Notes under the pieces: model-generated | The model's input: the letters and a program-made list of their open reading frames with translations, nothing else | Told to the model about the DNA's origin: nothing | The model's database searches: none | Part shown: positions 36,325 to 48,575 of the stretch, piece by piece | How positions within the stretch are numbered: position 1 is the stretch's first letter | How the letters are laid out: every line of letters starts with the position of its first letter | Program-made: the position numbers and the translations under genes | Assembly: GCA_014885115.2 (NCBI GenBank) | Contig: WKLE02000782.1 | Coordinates: 1-51,732 of the forward strand | Length of the DNA stretch: 51,732 nt | Source of the DNA: Asterionellopsis glacialis | Taxonomy: Eukaryota; Bacillariophyta; Plagiogrammaphyceae; Rhaphoneidales; Asterionellopsidaceae | Direction: 5' to 3'

Positions 36325-36469
36325 TATAAATTTCTTTTGTATTTTGTACAGTGCTTGGGTGATCCTTGCTTCGCGAGGACATAAATAATATTAGGTACAA
36401 AAACTACATACTCCCCTATTCAATTTTTTCAGTTACTATGAAATAAAGTGCTATTACAAAAATCGCTGA

Positions 36470-38391
36470 TTACTCTTCTTTTTCGGCTTTTGCCATTTCT
36501 GTTCTGGCCTGGAATAAGCCACTCAGCTTACTAGCTGCAGCCATCCATCCAAAAAGTACTGAATAGAAAATTCCTGCAACAACTGGAGCCGCGTTCAGAA
36601 TGTTTCCAAACATGAAAACAAGACCTTGCTGGATCAAAGACCCTCCACTCTTGCCAATACGAGAACCCAGGACATCAATTGCAGCCTTTCCTTTCACCTT
36701 GGATTCATCATCAAGAGGGATATATGCCATTTGAGTAGTCGGGTCAAACAATGCATATTTCGATGTTTTGCTTAACAAGCTTTGAATAGTACCAAAGATG
36801 ACAGCGGTCTTGAGAAGGGCTGGGCTGTCCACACCACCCAAAATACACCCAAAGAAAGGCATACTAAGAAGAGCCATAATTCCGGGTGTAGCCATTGCAC
36901 CAACACGCCATCCCAAAAGCCGAATGACATGAACACCAAAGAAGATAACAATGCATGTACTAAGCCCCACTGCAGATGAAAAATTACCCATAAATCTCTG
37001 ATAGTCTAGTGGGTCAGGGTACTGCCTCTTGACCAAAGATTTCCACATGATTTCTGTAAAATTGATACTAAGACCATAGCCCAATACCAATGCTGCGACA
37101 AGTCGTAGGTATTGTGATGACGCCAAGAACTTAGCAGATTCCATCATTGACATTTTTGCCTTTTTCTTTTTAGGAGAGGGTGTTGCTTCTTCGGCAGTTT
37201 CGGCAGTTTCAGCTTTACCCGCAGCCTTCGCCAAGGCTTCTTGACGATCACAGAAATTTTTGCTCAAGTGAAAAAAAGTGCAAATCATCACACCAGCAAA
37301 AGTAATTGCCCCAGTTAGCCGATGAAGAGACGAGCCAAAGTTGGCCGCACGGCTCGCATAACGCACTACATATTGTCCTGCCAAAACTGGTGCAAGCCCA
37401 CTCATTTGTGCAAACAACGGGTAGAAGCGTTTGGCTTGATTCACAGACACAACATCGTTGGCAAACTGCCAAAAAAGTAGTCCCACAGAGACGGAGGAGT
37501 AGATTTCGGCAACGACATAAAATAAAGCCGAAGTCCAATTCGCAATAATGTTAGCTAGTACTGACAATCCACCGCCAACTGATGCTGCACCCAAGAACCC
37601 TTGGACGGATGAGAGCGATGGGTGCAAGACCGCTGCATTTGGATATATCATAAGATCAAAAATGAGAAAGAAGATAAAAAAGGGAATGCAGGTAGCATAA
37701 AACAACGTTTTCTTTTCAATCGAAGATGCCACCTTTGAATACAAGGCAATAAAAGCGGTTGCAGCAGGCAAAACACCGTAAATCTGTTCAAGGAGAGAAA
37801 AGATTCGATGTAATGTAGGAAAAGGGTGTCAGCGAATTGTAGAGCAAGTTTTTTGTAATAACAGAACGTTTTCAATCCTTGATAACTTTTGAATCAGATA
37901 GATCAAAGACGTACCTTAAGGAATGCAATGGCTTCTGCTCCACATTGGGTGACTACTAATGTATCCTTGGTGTCCCTCGTCAGTGTCAGGGCCAAAATAA
38001 TGAAGAATTTGATTGACCCAATCAAAAGAAACTTTGTAACTTCATCTTTTCCATAAATAGGAAAGATAGCACGTCGTACTTTCGTCAATCTACTCATATT
38101 TTCTTGGGATCCATCGTCACTGCCACCTCGTGGATCCATGGCGACCGTAGCAGCAGTAGCTGTGCTACTTTTTTCAAGGGTAATTTTCTGACGTCGTTGC
38201 AATGCCATCTTTGACGATACAGTCGTAGTTTGCTTTGATATCGAACTCTTTCTAAAAAGTGATGAAGATTGAAAGATATTGCCTTGTTGGCCTGTCTGTC
38301 TCGATGCTCCACCAGGAACTGCTAACGCTACGCCAAGAGGTACAAGAAGCTGAAGCAATAATATCAAATTAGCGAATCGATACTTCCTCAT
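36470..38391 (-). CDS. Plastid-type nucleotide (ATP/ADP) transporter, NTT family
   Basis: Two exons on the minus strand, 38391-37915 and 37783-36470, phase 0, 131-bp intron; about 596 residues. It starts MRKYRFANLILLLQLLVPLGVALA, a signal-peptide-like leader, followed by a Ser/Thr/Arg-rich stretch up to about residue 105 that could be a transit peptide. The membrane domain begins FLLIGSIKFFIILALTLTRDTKDTLVVT, a hallmark of the NTT/TLC family, and has about 11-12 helices with a Lys-rich loop in the middle (SPKKKKAKMSM). C-terminal KYALFDPTTQMAYIPLD is another family signature. NTTs exchange ATP/ADP or import nucleotides across plastid envelopes in algae and plants; which type is not decidable here. 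Tail to tail with the SDR, 145 bp apart. Confidence 0.92.
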
Positions 38392-40595
38392 TCGCCTGTA
38401 CAGAACAAAATTTGATGATGGCTCTTCTTTGGTGGTAGAGTGTGCACTTTGAAAACGCTACTTCCTGTTTTGGCGGATCTATTACAAATCTGATCTTTTA
38501 AGTTGCAGACCGACGCACAAAACGGGTAAATGTTCTGCGTTAGAGATTCAAACACCTCCGCGACGTTCTGACTTTTTTTATCGGACTGGCAAGAGTTCTG
38601 ATTTTTTGATGGCTCGTGAGGCCTGGGGCCATCAGCCATCAAGCGGACTGGTTCACAAATCACATCATTCAATTCATGTTTGCGAATTTTCATGAGATCA
38701 CATGTACGTCATAGAAAGATCAGTACCTGTTCCAATCTGTAGAATCTACGTGAATGAATCTTGATTCTACAGATGTGCTCGATTCGACCGTTACGAACGT
38801 CTGTCATCTCTCTAGAATATCAGCACTGGCTTAGGCTCTATGGTTTACACCTGATTAAACTCACGGAATATGTCTGGCCCTCTGAGTGGTCGCGATCACA
38901 AACTACCAGGTATTGTCTGCATGGGCATATCTTCTTTTTGATCGACTGGAAAAACGACCGGTATCATATCTACGTACATACATGTGGAGTCTGTCCTTCT
39001 GACTAGTCATTTTCGACATGCCAAAGAACAGTAAAAAAGCTCTAGCAGAAGCAGTCAAAAATGAACAAAATTCATCACAACGAGGACGAGATCAAAATGA
39101 ATGACAGGACACTAAGACACAGTAAAAACCAACTGTTCATACATTATAGAAGATAAAAGACAATTATGCAAACCTATGTGATATTCATGAAGAGCCTTGA
39201 AACATGGTTTCTTGTGATTTTAAAAGGAATCACATAGAACGTCAGAATTTGTTTCCAAATCTTAACACATCTAAATGGGTCAGATGTAATATCTAGAATT
39301 TTATTTCATTTCAAAACATTATGAAACTTTTTTATTGTTGTGTATGTATTGGGAGATTGTTTATCTTTCATAGCTGATCCAAAATTTTAGAATTTTGGTA
39401 CTCTATTTTAAACTTGTCACATTGGCACATTTTTCTTCTACCAGCATAACTCCAATCCTTATGTTTTAGTATTTTAAATTGATCCCGCAACAATCAACTT
39501 CTGATACTGAAGATGGTTGTTCCAACCTTTTGGAACTTCAATGCAATAAAAAATTCTACAGGTATGATGCTCCAAAAATTAATTGTAACTTGTCATTTTT
39601 GTAAAAAATATAATTTTCGTAAAAAACACTACATTCAGTAAAATGGTATTAGCCCTTTTTCATCATGTTGGTCCTCAGTGTTGGTGTCCTCTGTAAAGAA
39701 ATAATGCTAAAAGAAAAAAGATGACAGGTCATTAGAAACCAAATAACATATATTTTATACAATGCAACAGTCCAATATGCAAAAAAGCGAGAAAATGGAT
39801 TAAAATTATGTTCCTAACATTTTTATTTGTCTGTTACTCAGATTGTGAGAAATAGAGTATTTTTTTAAAAGGAACAGCTCATTATAGGGAACGGTATTTT
39901 TTTGCTTCCAGATTTCTTATATCCCTAATCTTAATAGTTCATAGAACAATAGATAACTAGTAATTTCTAACCTCAGTTTTATTATATTATACTGTACCAC
40001 TCTAGAAAGAGTCATCATTGTCAAGATTCAAAAGTTTCCTTTTTCTAATCCATCCTGTTCCGTTACTGGCAACTTTTTTGTTCTTTTCCATTGTGTAGAG
40101 TCGGTCATACATGTCAATTGAGAACCCAGAGTTCAACTTTCATTCCAAGAGTGGACTGTCAAGATTCATTTCCAAGCTAGCTGAAAGCGAGCTCCAGAGT
40201 TCTTCCTTCGACACCCTGTTTTTCTTCCACGTGGGCGCGTACCGGTAGTTTTCAGTCGAGCGTGCCTCGCACGAAGATGCAATGAATGGGTCTGTGCTGC
40301 GACAGTCAAGAAACTTCTAAAAAACACTCTCTTTAGTAGAGAGGACTAATCAGGGGGGTGGCCGGCCATCACACAATCATCGCAAGTCACATCTGTACAG
40401 ATCTATCGAAGAACAAGAAAGTTTTTTTTCTCCATCCATAACCACACTGACATCGACGACACTCGACACTCTTGAACTCATCCCAAGCTGCTGTGTTATC
40501 TAAATTTCAGATATTATCTTTCATCCACACTTTGTCTCGAACGAAGGTCCTTGTTGAACTTTAATTCCAACCCACAATCTTTCTGAAAAACCAAG
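38392..40595. other. Long intergenic region
   Basis: No gene is recognised. 39.0-40.0 kb is very AT-rich and CpG-poor, resembling the decayed repeat zones elsewhere. 40.0-40.6 kb returns to ordinary composition and presumably holds the promoter of the next gene. Confidence 0.4.
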
Positions 40596-41564
40596 ATGAA
40601 ATACCAAATGCTCTCAGCTACTTTGTTTAGCTACTACATGACGCATCTAGTTACGTTTTCGGCAGCATTCGGACTGTCCCCGGCATTCAAGAAAATCAAT
40701 AATCACTATATCAGCCATTCTCTATCGGTGTCATCACCACCAACTTCGTATTTCCAAAGAAAGTGTGTGGTATTGCAAGATTCGAAGTGGGACAATCTTG
40801 TCGATGAAGATGAAGAGGATGAGGGTCCACCGGTTCCACCAAATATGCGTTACAACCCAAGTAACCTCATACGCCAGAAAAATAATTACGATGCTATTCG
40901 AGATGCAGGAGGGAAAGAAATGGTTAATGATATTTATATTCGAGAAGTTGGTTCTGAAACCTTTTGGTTTATGGGCAAAGTAGCAAGGATCTCAGGTGAG
41001 TTTTCTTAAAACATGAAAAAGGTACTCTATTCTAGCTTATACTATCTTTGTTTAGATTTTGGCACTTCATCTAAACCTTCAACTTTGTTTCATACATGTA
41101 CTTTGGGAAATGCAGATGTGTCAATAGAAGACGCGATTTCTAAACAATGGCCGTTAATACAAATGCATGCTGGTCATTTGCGTCCTATTGAATTGTTCCC
41201 TAGTCGAAATACAAATGAAATATGGTACGCACCAGGAGATTCTGAATTGGATGTGGCATATTACCGCCCAACTGTTACCTTTGTGAAAGTAGACCGTAAT
41301 GTTGAAGGTGCCAAATCTATCAAAGTTAATTTTGTTGGTTTTGAGGGAGAAACATATGGACCAGACGAAGATGGATTTAGAACATTACGAACAGACGACG
41401 GAAAGCCAGCAAAACCAGAGCTTATGGGACCCGATGAAGGGGGCAATACGGCACCAACACCGGAAGAAATGGAAGTGTTAGAAAAAACGTTGGTCGACCA
41501 AGGTTTAGGTGATGTTCTTAAACAAAACTTGGGTGACGTGCTTGAACAACGAGAAACCGAATGA
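40596..41564 (+). CDS. Plastid-targeted conserved protein of unknown function
   Basis: Two exons, 40596-40995 and 41116-41564, joined in phase 1 across a 120-bp intron (the splice makes the Asp of ARIS-DVSIED); 282 residues. The leader MKYQMLSATLFSYYMTHLVTFSAA is a signal peptide followed by F-G-L, an SAA/F site like the diatom ASAF plastid motif, then a Ser/Lys-rich transit-like stretch. The mature part has an acidic VDEDEEDEGPPVPP linker, then FWFMGKVARI, a QWPLIQMHAGHLRPIELFP segment, APGDSELDVAYYRP, and a C-terminal GFRTLRTDDGKPAKPE. The mature region looks conserved and stably folded, but I cannot name the family. Location in the plastid stroma is inferred from the leader. Confidence 0.82.
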
Positions 41565-44500
41565 TGTTACTGGAAAATTGCTAATCCTTTAAACTCATCA
41601 AGAATCTAGATTTGATTCGGCCTATTGGGAACAAAAAGTACAAAGATATGTATTTGGTAATTCACTACGCGAGTTCTTTAATCTATCCATTCCTCTAGTA
41701 CTGTAAGCATTGAGAAAGTTACCAAGATGTTTCATCCATTTATTTTACACTATTTCTTTTAAAAATCCAGCAAAACAGAAAATGATTTCAAACATAAGAT
41801 GATTTTCCTCACTTCTGTCCCTGAAAAAGTTTTTCACAGCATATCCAAGTTTAAAGTGAGGATCTTAGTAGAAAGCTTATGATAATAGTCTTCAGCAGAG
41901 AACAGTCTTTTGCAATGTAGGTCGTAGTTCCTAGGACTAGATCCTATCCTCGTCCTAGCAAGAGGAATAGTAATCTAACAACTAGTCCTGGGAATACCAA
42001 CTTTCTATTTTTAAGCCATCCATATGCACCAATCATTCTGAGTAGGTCCTGAAGAGGTTTAACATATGGTCCTTCACATGAGGGGTACATGCTTTACAGA
42101 ATCTGTTGCACATTTGAAGCACATCAAAGATTTCCTAAGGTGTGATTAGCATCTACTTGTATCATTATAATTATCATTTCCTGTGTTTGGTTGTGGATGT
42201 TTTGTCTCTGTTTTCTCCATTGTTCAGCAAGTGGAATTGTCTTGGTGAGCAGCAATGAGTAACTGCCTTGCATTGTGGTAATCTCCTTGGAAGATAATTT
42301 TTTAAAAAAGCTCCTCAAATTTTGACATGGCTAAAATTTCAAATTTTCTTTTTTGTTATGGAAGCCGCCAAATATTAAAAAAAATTTCTCCCATTTTTTT
42401 GCTGGAAGCTCTTACTACGTGCACACTTTATCAGAAAACAATCAGAAAAAGAATAAGATTATTTTTTTTTCCTAAAAAAAGGCTACCCCCCACACAAAAT
42501 TTTGCGATCACACAAAATAATCAGAAATCAGGTCATGAGTCCACACAATAAGAATAATCAGTGCGCTAAAAAAATGGTTCTAAAACAGGCATCTGTGCAC
42601 CGTCCATGTTTTCACCCTCTTTGTCTGAGGATACAGAGAGAGGAGGGCCCACAGTGATACCAACATGGTGCTGTTGGAAGTTATCAACCCACACACCCAA
42701 CAATCAATGTGAATATGGGGAATTGATTGGTGTCCCTTGATGTTGCTAAGAAGATGTTTATTGTCATGTGAAAAGAGTCTTCTTGTTGTGACAGTGCCAT
42801 GGTTGCTGTTTTTTTTGTTGTTAATTCAATCAGTCTAGAGGAAAACAAAGTGACAACTTGTATAATACCAATTAAATGGTATGCTTCCTGATTGGTTGGA
42901 TCCAGGCAGTAGTTGAGTGCCAAAAGAAAATTGACTCTTTGTTCTTGCAGACACATCCACAAAAATGGATTATGGAGTGATGTCCAGAACCAAAGAGTCA
43001 GGAATAATATAAAAAAATGTTCCTAAAAGGGCATTCTAGAGTAGTTAGCTGTTATTTGTTGGTTTCTCCATGGTTTGGAAAGATCTCACAAAGATGCTTC
43101 AGGAGAAAAAATTATGAGCAACAAATTTTCAGTATTTCATGAGTTAGAGGACAAAAACAAAAAAATGAAATTTTCATGGTGTCAAAAAACATCCGGCCTA
43201 CTGTAATAAGAAATAATTGAACTCACATAGACCTCATGGAGAACCTAGTAATACTGAAAGGTTATCATGCATTACTACATATTGTGCAGTTGTTCTTTGA
43301 TTGTTCCTTGAAGCTTTTTTGGTGCTTTTTGGATCTTTGTTGTAAGTTTATCAAACAAGGCCTTCTTTGTAACTGACTTCTTCTTCAGATCAATGAAGAT
43401 GTGGTAAGTGTGAAGCAGTATGGCTGCAATTTCAGGCTTGTACAAGCTGTTCAAATCTTTGTTTTGTCCAAGAATGTTTTGATGGCAGCTGGTGCATCTG
43501 ATAAAAGCTTTTGTTCAAAATCATCTTGTATTGCATCTGCATCAATCTTTTTCTTTTCTGTATTTCTGTAACAGATGCAGCTAATTGTAAATCATCTCTC
43601 ATTCTCTTTAACTGCTCTTTTGAATTTACTATTCTACAGTTACTAGCAACAGATCCAAATCAGAGTCCATTAGATATCTTTGTCATTGCACCATCTCCCC
43701 TAGAGCACCCCTCAAAAATTTTGCATGACTAAGTTGCTCTTCCATCATGAGGATCACTTCAAGTTGCCTTTCCATGATGTGATCATCAAGGTAAGCACTT
43801 GATCCTTAATTTTTTTCTTTTTTGTTGCATGGTCTGTTCTAAAACTTAACATGTGTTCAAACAGTTCTTCTCCTTTAAATGTTGCAGAACCAACTTTGTT
43901 TTTCAGGTGGAGCTGGAATTGGTAAAGACCCTTGTTGATGCCATTATCTTTTGAGGCATGTTCTAAAATTATTTTTTTAAAGGGGTTGGAGCACCACTGT
44001 TGTTTTTTTCAGTGTCAGTGCTATTAGAAATAGAAGAACAATACATTCAGGACGATTGTTCATGGTGGTGTTAGTACTTGTCATACTTTCACCATTGCTA
44101 CTAGATTCTTGTTGATTGGTGGTGGTGCTATTGGTGATACTACTGTATCCAAGAAGCTCTGGGTGTTTGGTAGCAAGGATGGCGTAAACCCAAAGCAGGT
44201 CTTGCATTTTGGAATACAAAACTTGATAACTCTCATAAAGTACCTTCAAACACTATAGAGAATATGCATTGTTATTGGCATCATACTTATCAACAATCAA
44301 CTTTGCTTGCTATTGAGTTTGGGCTGACATTCCTTTCCACAAAGAAAGAAGTAGCTATCTCCTCTGTTCCCCAACTATTTCATCATTGGTACTTTGGGAA
44401 ATGAATTTTTAACTGGCATCAAGAAAACTGGATATCTTGACAATCCACTGGTCAAAAGGAGTCTACCAACATGGATCCACATTTACTCGTCAGAACAAAT

Positions 44501-45076
44501 CAGTCCACATTATTTCTTCTGTGGAATTAACAATTTAAATTACTGTATGAACTAAGTTATATTGACTTAGTAAACCCTTGTTTTCTGAAGAAGAAGAAAA
44601 AGGATGATGAGGAGGAGAACATCAGTGAAACTACTGATGGAGGCCTAGGTTCTTCGCCTCCTGTGGCATGCCTGCACTTTGGTGGACAACCAAAAAAGAA
44701 AACATTTGTTGTTACTACGGAAAAGAACAAAATAGTGGTTAAGGAGAGTGCAAGTGTCAGCAACGGAGGATGGATTAGAAAGAAACGTAAACCTTGGGAT
44801 CTTTACGATGATGACTCCTTCTAGTCGTACAGTAATAAATACACATATTAGGGTTATTGAATCTGGAAAAAAATTATTCCCGAACACCGAAGCTTCAAAG
44901 CTGCTTTTTGAACTCTCAGAACTCACCTGTTGCGTCATTCGACCTGAAAGACAATGCATGAAACGCAGTATTGCTAGCATTGATATCAACAAAATAAAAC
45001 ATCAAGACTCACCGAGAAGTGTCAAACTACATCAACAGATATATAGCTCATAGCGTCAACAAAAAGGGAACAGAAA
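41565..45076. other. Long gap, mostly decayed repeats
   Basis: 41.9-42.0 kb has a CCTAGG-type palindromic patch. From 42.1 to about 44.5 kb CpG is scarce; on the minus strand a coding-like but stop-riddled reading runs from about 44.25 to 43.25 kb (pieces such as 43977-44249) and another at 42684-42962. These look like a dead mobile element of unknown type. 44.6-45.07 kb is probably the channel gene's upstream region. Confidence 0.4.
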
Positions 45077-46825
45077 ATGTACGGAAGTTTGGAGACTGGA
45101 ACCGCACAAATTGGAACCAATCGTCCTCAAAATGGACGTAAAGGTCGATCGTCATCGTCGAAAAAGGAAACTACAATTTCCTCCCCTCGTTCTACTACCA
45201 GTGGCAGGAACACCAGTAGTAGGCGCCGGAAACTAGAGAAAGGGAAAAGCGTCTTTAACAAGCTCTACGCTCCGAATCTTGATTCCCGCTCAACAGTTGG
45301 GCATTCACAACACTCGTGGATGTATTCGTTGCTAAATCCAAAGTCTTGCCAAACACATGCAGTTGCTTTCAAGCATCTGATCTCTGTTATTATTATTTTT
45401 GACTTGATTAGTTTTGTTGTTTCCACGGAACCAACCCTGCAACACTATCACATCTTTTATGTAATTGAGGGATTTACGTCGTCCATATTCCTTTTGGAAT
45501 ACATAGCTCGTATTGTCACCATTACTGAAAAGAAAAAGTATGGAAATTTAGGTCCCATTTTAGGTCGTCTTAGATTCATGGTGTCATTCTCTGCAATCGT
45601 CGACGCTTGTGCAACTTTGCCCTTCTTTATTGAACTCATCTTTCAGGTGGAGCTACCGCGCCTAACATATTTACGATTCTTTCGGTAAGACTGTTTGTTG
45701 TTGTTGGTGGTGTAACTCTTGTATGCCTTGCATAGCAGATGTAGTCGAAATATGCCCTGTTCTACACATATTATCCACTTGTTTCCTAACTCATTAGCCC
45801 CCCCCCCTTTTTGATGCCCGTTGCCTAGGTTGTTGAGAATCTTAAAAACAGAGAGCTTTTCGAAAGCTATGGATTCGCTTGTACGAGTCATATATTACAA
45901 TCGGGAGATTTTGTATGTGGCTTTAATTCTCGGTATTTTTCTTGTCATGTTTACTGGCATTCTCTTGTATTACCTACGTCCAAAAGATGACCCCGAAGGT
46001 GATTTTCGCTCGATTGGCACTACTATGTACATATCAACATTAATGTTGACAGGACAGGGAGGTCCAGATGCGAACAATTTGCCATGGTACACAAAATCGA
46101 TTGTGCTCATGACGGGTGTATTTTCGATAGGTATGTTTGCTATCCCAGCATCTATGTTAACATGGGGATTTGAAGCTGAAGCACAACGGGTTGCTGTACG
46201 GACGAAGCGGAGGATTCGAAGAGGGTATCGTTCATCAACGTCGAGTTCGTCCGATGGCGAAGATGATGATGATATTAGTACAAGTTCCGAAGAGTATTTA
46301 AATATTATTGCAGGTGAGGAAGATGACGATGAACTTTTGAAAGGCAAGACTGGTTTGGAGCGCAAATCAGCAACTGTTGCTTTGGAAAATTTTAAATTAG
46401 CAGGTAAGCGCTGTTTACGTATAAAATGTGGTCCGTGTACAGATGAGACACCATTAAGCAATAATGCACTTTCTGTTACTCGTTCATTTTTGCGTGATCC
46501 AACACAAAGTATCAAGATTCTAACATTTCGATGTTCATCGTTTGTGGTTTTATTTCTTGTTGTTGTTGTTGGCGGTGGTGGGGGGATTACAGATATAGAC
46601 GGATCAGGCTTTGTTACCAAACGTGAATTCATGGAACTTTTTAAACAATCTGAATCGCCTTTTACAAAAAGTACGTTGGAAGTTGAACATGGCGCAAATC
46701 AACCAATAGAAGGAGTAGCTCCGGCGACTCTGGTAACTCGAATCGAACGTCTGGAGGGAAAAGTGCATGAAACAAATGAGCGACTAGATAGAGTATTGGC
46801 TGCGTTAGAGGCGAAGCTGCGTTAG
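45077..46825 (+). CDS. Voltage-gated ion channel with EF-hand and atypical pore filter
   Basis: Three exons, 45077-45684, 45829-46403 and 46593-46825; 471 residues. A basic Ser-rich N-terminus precedes six helices: S1 (about 100-116), S2 (about 125-148), S3 (about 165-190), an S4 with basic residues every third position (LRFFRLLRILK, split by the first intron), S5, and S6 (VFSIGMFAIPASMLTWGF). The pore loop reads LMLTGQGGPD where K+ channels have TVGYGD. After acidic Ser-rich stretches comes one canonical EF-hand loop (DIDGSGFVTKRE) and a C-terminal coiled coil (RIERLEGKVHETNERL...). Subunits of this single-domain type assemble as tetramers. The second intron (189 bp) is frame-preserving and stop-free; splicing gives ENFKLADIDGSGF, a proper EF helix. 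Ion selectivity is unknown. Confidence 0.88.
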
Positions 46826-47780
46826 CTTTGTATCCTTGCAGCACCGCATGCAATCTATTTGCAGGGTGTAGGAGTTGGTTTCTTGTATTCAACAACATGA
46901 AAGTTGAAAAAAAATATTCTGGGTTACATATCATAAGTGTATACAAAGTCCGAACTTTTAAAAGAGAAAGAGTCCAAATGCAAAGGGAGGTTCTATACTT
47001 TGTGACCATTCATACGAAGATATCTATAATATTTGCATCAATTGACTGTCGCTCTATCTCAGGCTTGACATTTGTTGAAGTGTTGTTTTGAAACGTGTAA
47101 AAAACCTTGTGATCCGCCTTCAGTGTGTGAAAAACTGCAGTAGGGTGCGGGTATCTTAGGACTGTAGAACCTGGTTTGTGGTTTGATTACAGTTTCATCA
47201 TTTATTTTTAGAATCAGAGTTAGAATTAGCTCTTCTACTAGAGGACTTTTTACTCGGTGCGTGCGCATTTTCAATTTTGTGAAAACCTTTCTAAAAATGC
47301 ACTTTATTTCGTCGCCACTGGTACCACGCGTGACTTTGTCTTTCTTTGAAAATGGAATCCATGCAACCACTCTATAGGACCTAGGACTAGTAAGTGGTAA
47401 AGATAAAAGAATATAGGCTGCTAAAAATAATATCTTTTTGTCTATGTTTTATTCTCTTTTTATCTATGTTGTTCTTTGTGTATTGAGCAATAGGATCGAC
47501 TGCGTTTTCTTTTTGCCAAATCCTAGTCCATTTGAATCTATCGTCTATGTGTATATGTATGTGTATGTATATATGTATATATATATGCAGGTCAGGTGTG
47601 CACATGCGTGTCTACATGCTGATGTGATGACATGAAAAAGTGTCCACCTCGAATTTATCGACATTATGTTTCCAATCCATCACTGGGAGGTCCTTCGAGA
47701 TGTACATTTATTGCACTGCTTCATTTATCTTGTCCAACTCACAAATTTTTTCTTCCCAATCTGGAATATTTTGCCATCAT
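46826..47780. other. Intergenic between convergent 3' ends
   Basis: It contains a CCTAGG-type palindrome at about 47377-47391 and a TATG/TATA simple repeat at about 47545-47588. The frames here have no recognisable domain. Confidence 0.45.
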
Positions 47781-48575
47781 TTAGATTACCTCAAAGTTGT
47801 CCGTTGATTGATTTTTGTGCTCCTCACTATGCGTGGGATTTTCAAGTTCTTCATTCTCTGATCCAAAACAGTTATTGCAAAAAGAAACTTGCGAAGACGA
47901 CCGACTGATGGTTTTTGTAGTCTTTACATTTATGGTTCTAAACCGCTTCATGGCCAAAAATACTGCAGACAAAACACTGGCAGTAACTCCGACCACAACA
48001 AGAAATAAATCCCGAGAAGAAATCTCACGAGCTGCCTTCACCTCTTTTAGTATCTCTGTATCCGACTCTAAAACACAAAAATATTCCCCATTCTCACCTT
48101 CCATACAGCTTCTTTCTTGAGTGCACTTTGTTTGTTTGTCAGGACAAAGATCATACCTTATTTCACATCTATCACCCATATATCCATCGGGGCACATGCA
48201 CTGGTATGGCATTTCACCACGTATATGAGCAAAGCGTACATCCGAACGGAATGCACAAGTTCCACCATTCCAACATTTAAGTGGACAATAATATTCGCAT
48301 TGTGGACCAACATAGGATGGATTGCAACTGCAGGAACCCTCTTGCAATTCATTAATCATGAGATCTTGAATGGGTATGTGGCACCTACCGTCATGCTGAC
48401 AATCAGTATGGGTTTCGCATGAACCTCCTCCTTTCTGTATTGAACTGAAATCTATAGATGCTTGTGTCGAATGAGCAATCAAAAGAAATATGCTCAAGAA
48501 CAAAGATATAGCTCCTATCATGGTATTTCCCTTTTTAAGAAGCCTTGATGTGCTTGATCTGTTGTTGTATGGCAA
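47781..48575 (-). CDS. Type I membrane protein with EGF-like domains
   Basis: Intronless frame of 264 residues on the minus strand. The real start may be the second Met (48521), which places MIGAISLFLSIFLLIAHSTQA as an N-terminal signal peptide; the first Met adds 18 basic/polar residues. Ectodomain: one EGF-like domain (SCETHTDCQHDGRC...CSCNPSYVGPQC), a second (CPLKCWNGGTC...CMCPDGYMGDRC), then a third, incomplete Cys cluster (LCPDKQTKC...EYFC). A single membrane helix follows (DLFLVVVGVTASVLSAVFLAM), then a ~55-residue basic to acidic cytoplasmic tail. It probably acts at the cell surface or in the secretory pathway in adhesion or ligand binding; partners are unknown. Confidence 0.88.
   Translation of the reverse strand: MPYNNRSSTSRLLKKGNTMIGAISLFLSIFLLIAHSTQASIDFSSIQKGGGSCETHTDCQHDGRCHIPIQDLMINELQEGSCSCNPSYVGPQCEYYCPLKCWNGGTCAFRSDVRFAHIRGEMPYQCMCPDGYMGDRCEIRYDLCPDKQTKCTQERSCMEGENGEYFCVLESDTEILKEVKAAREISSRDLFLVVVGVTASVLSAVFLAMKRFRTINVKTTKTISRSSSQVSFCNNCFGSENEELENPTHSEEHKNQSTDNFEVI

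Noticed and set aside
36782..37548. Plus-strand frames over the nucleotide transporter
   Set aside because: Antisense shadows of the NTT gene.
46404..46592. Hydrophobic SSFVVLFLVVVV stretch as a seventh membrane helix of the channel
   Set aside because: It lies in the proposed intron and is best explained as the translated pyrimidine-rich tract before the acceptor site.
45970..46632. 220-codon minus-strand frame over the channel gene
   Set aside because: Antisense shadow; the plus strand has clear channel helices and an EF-hand.
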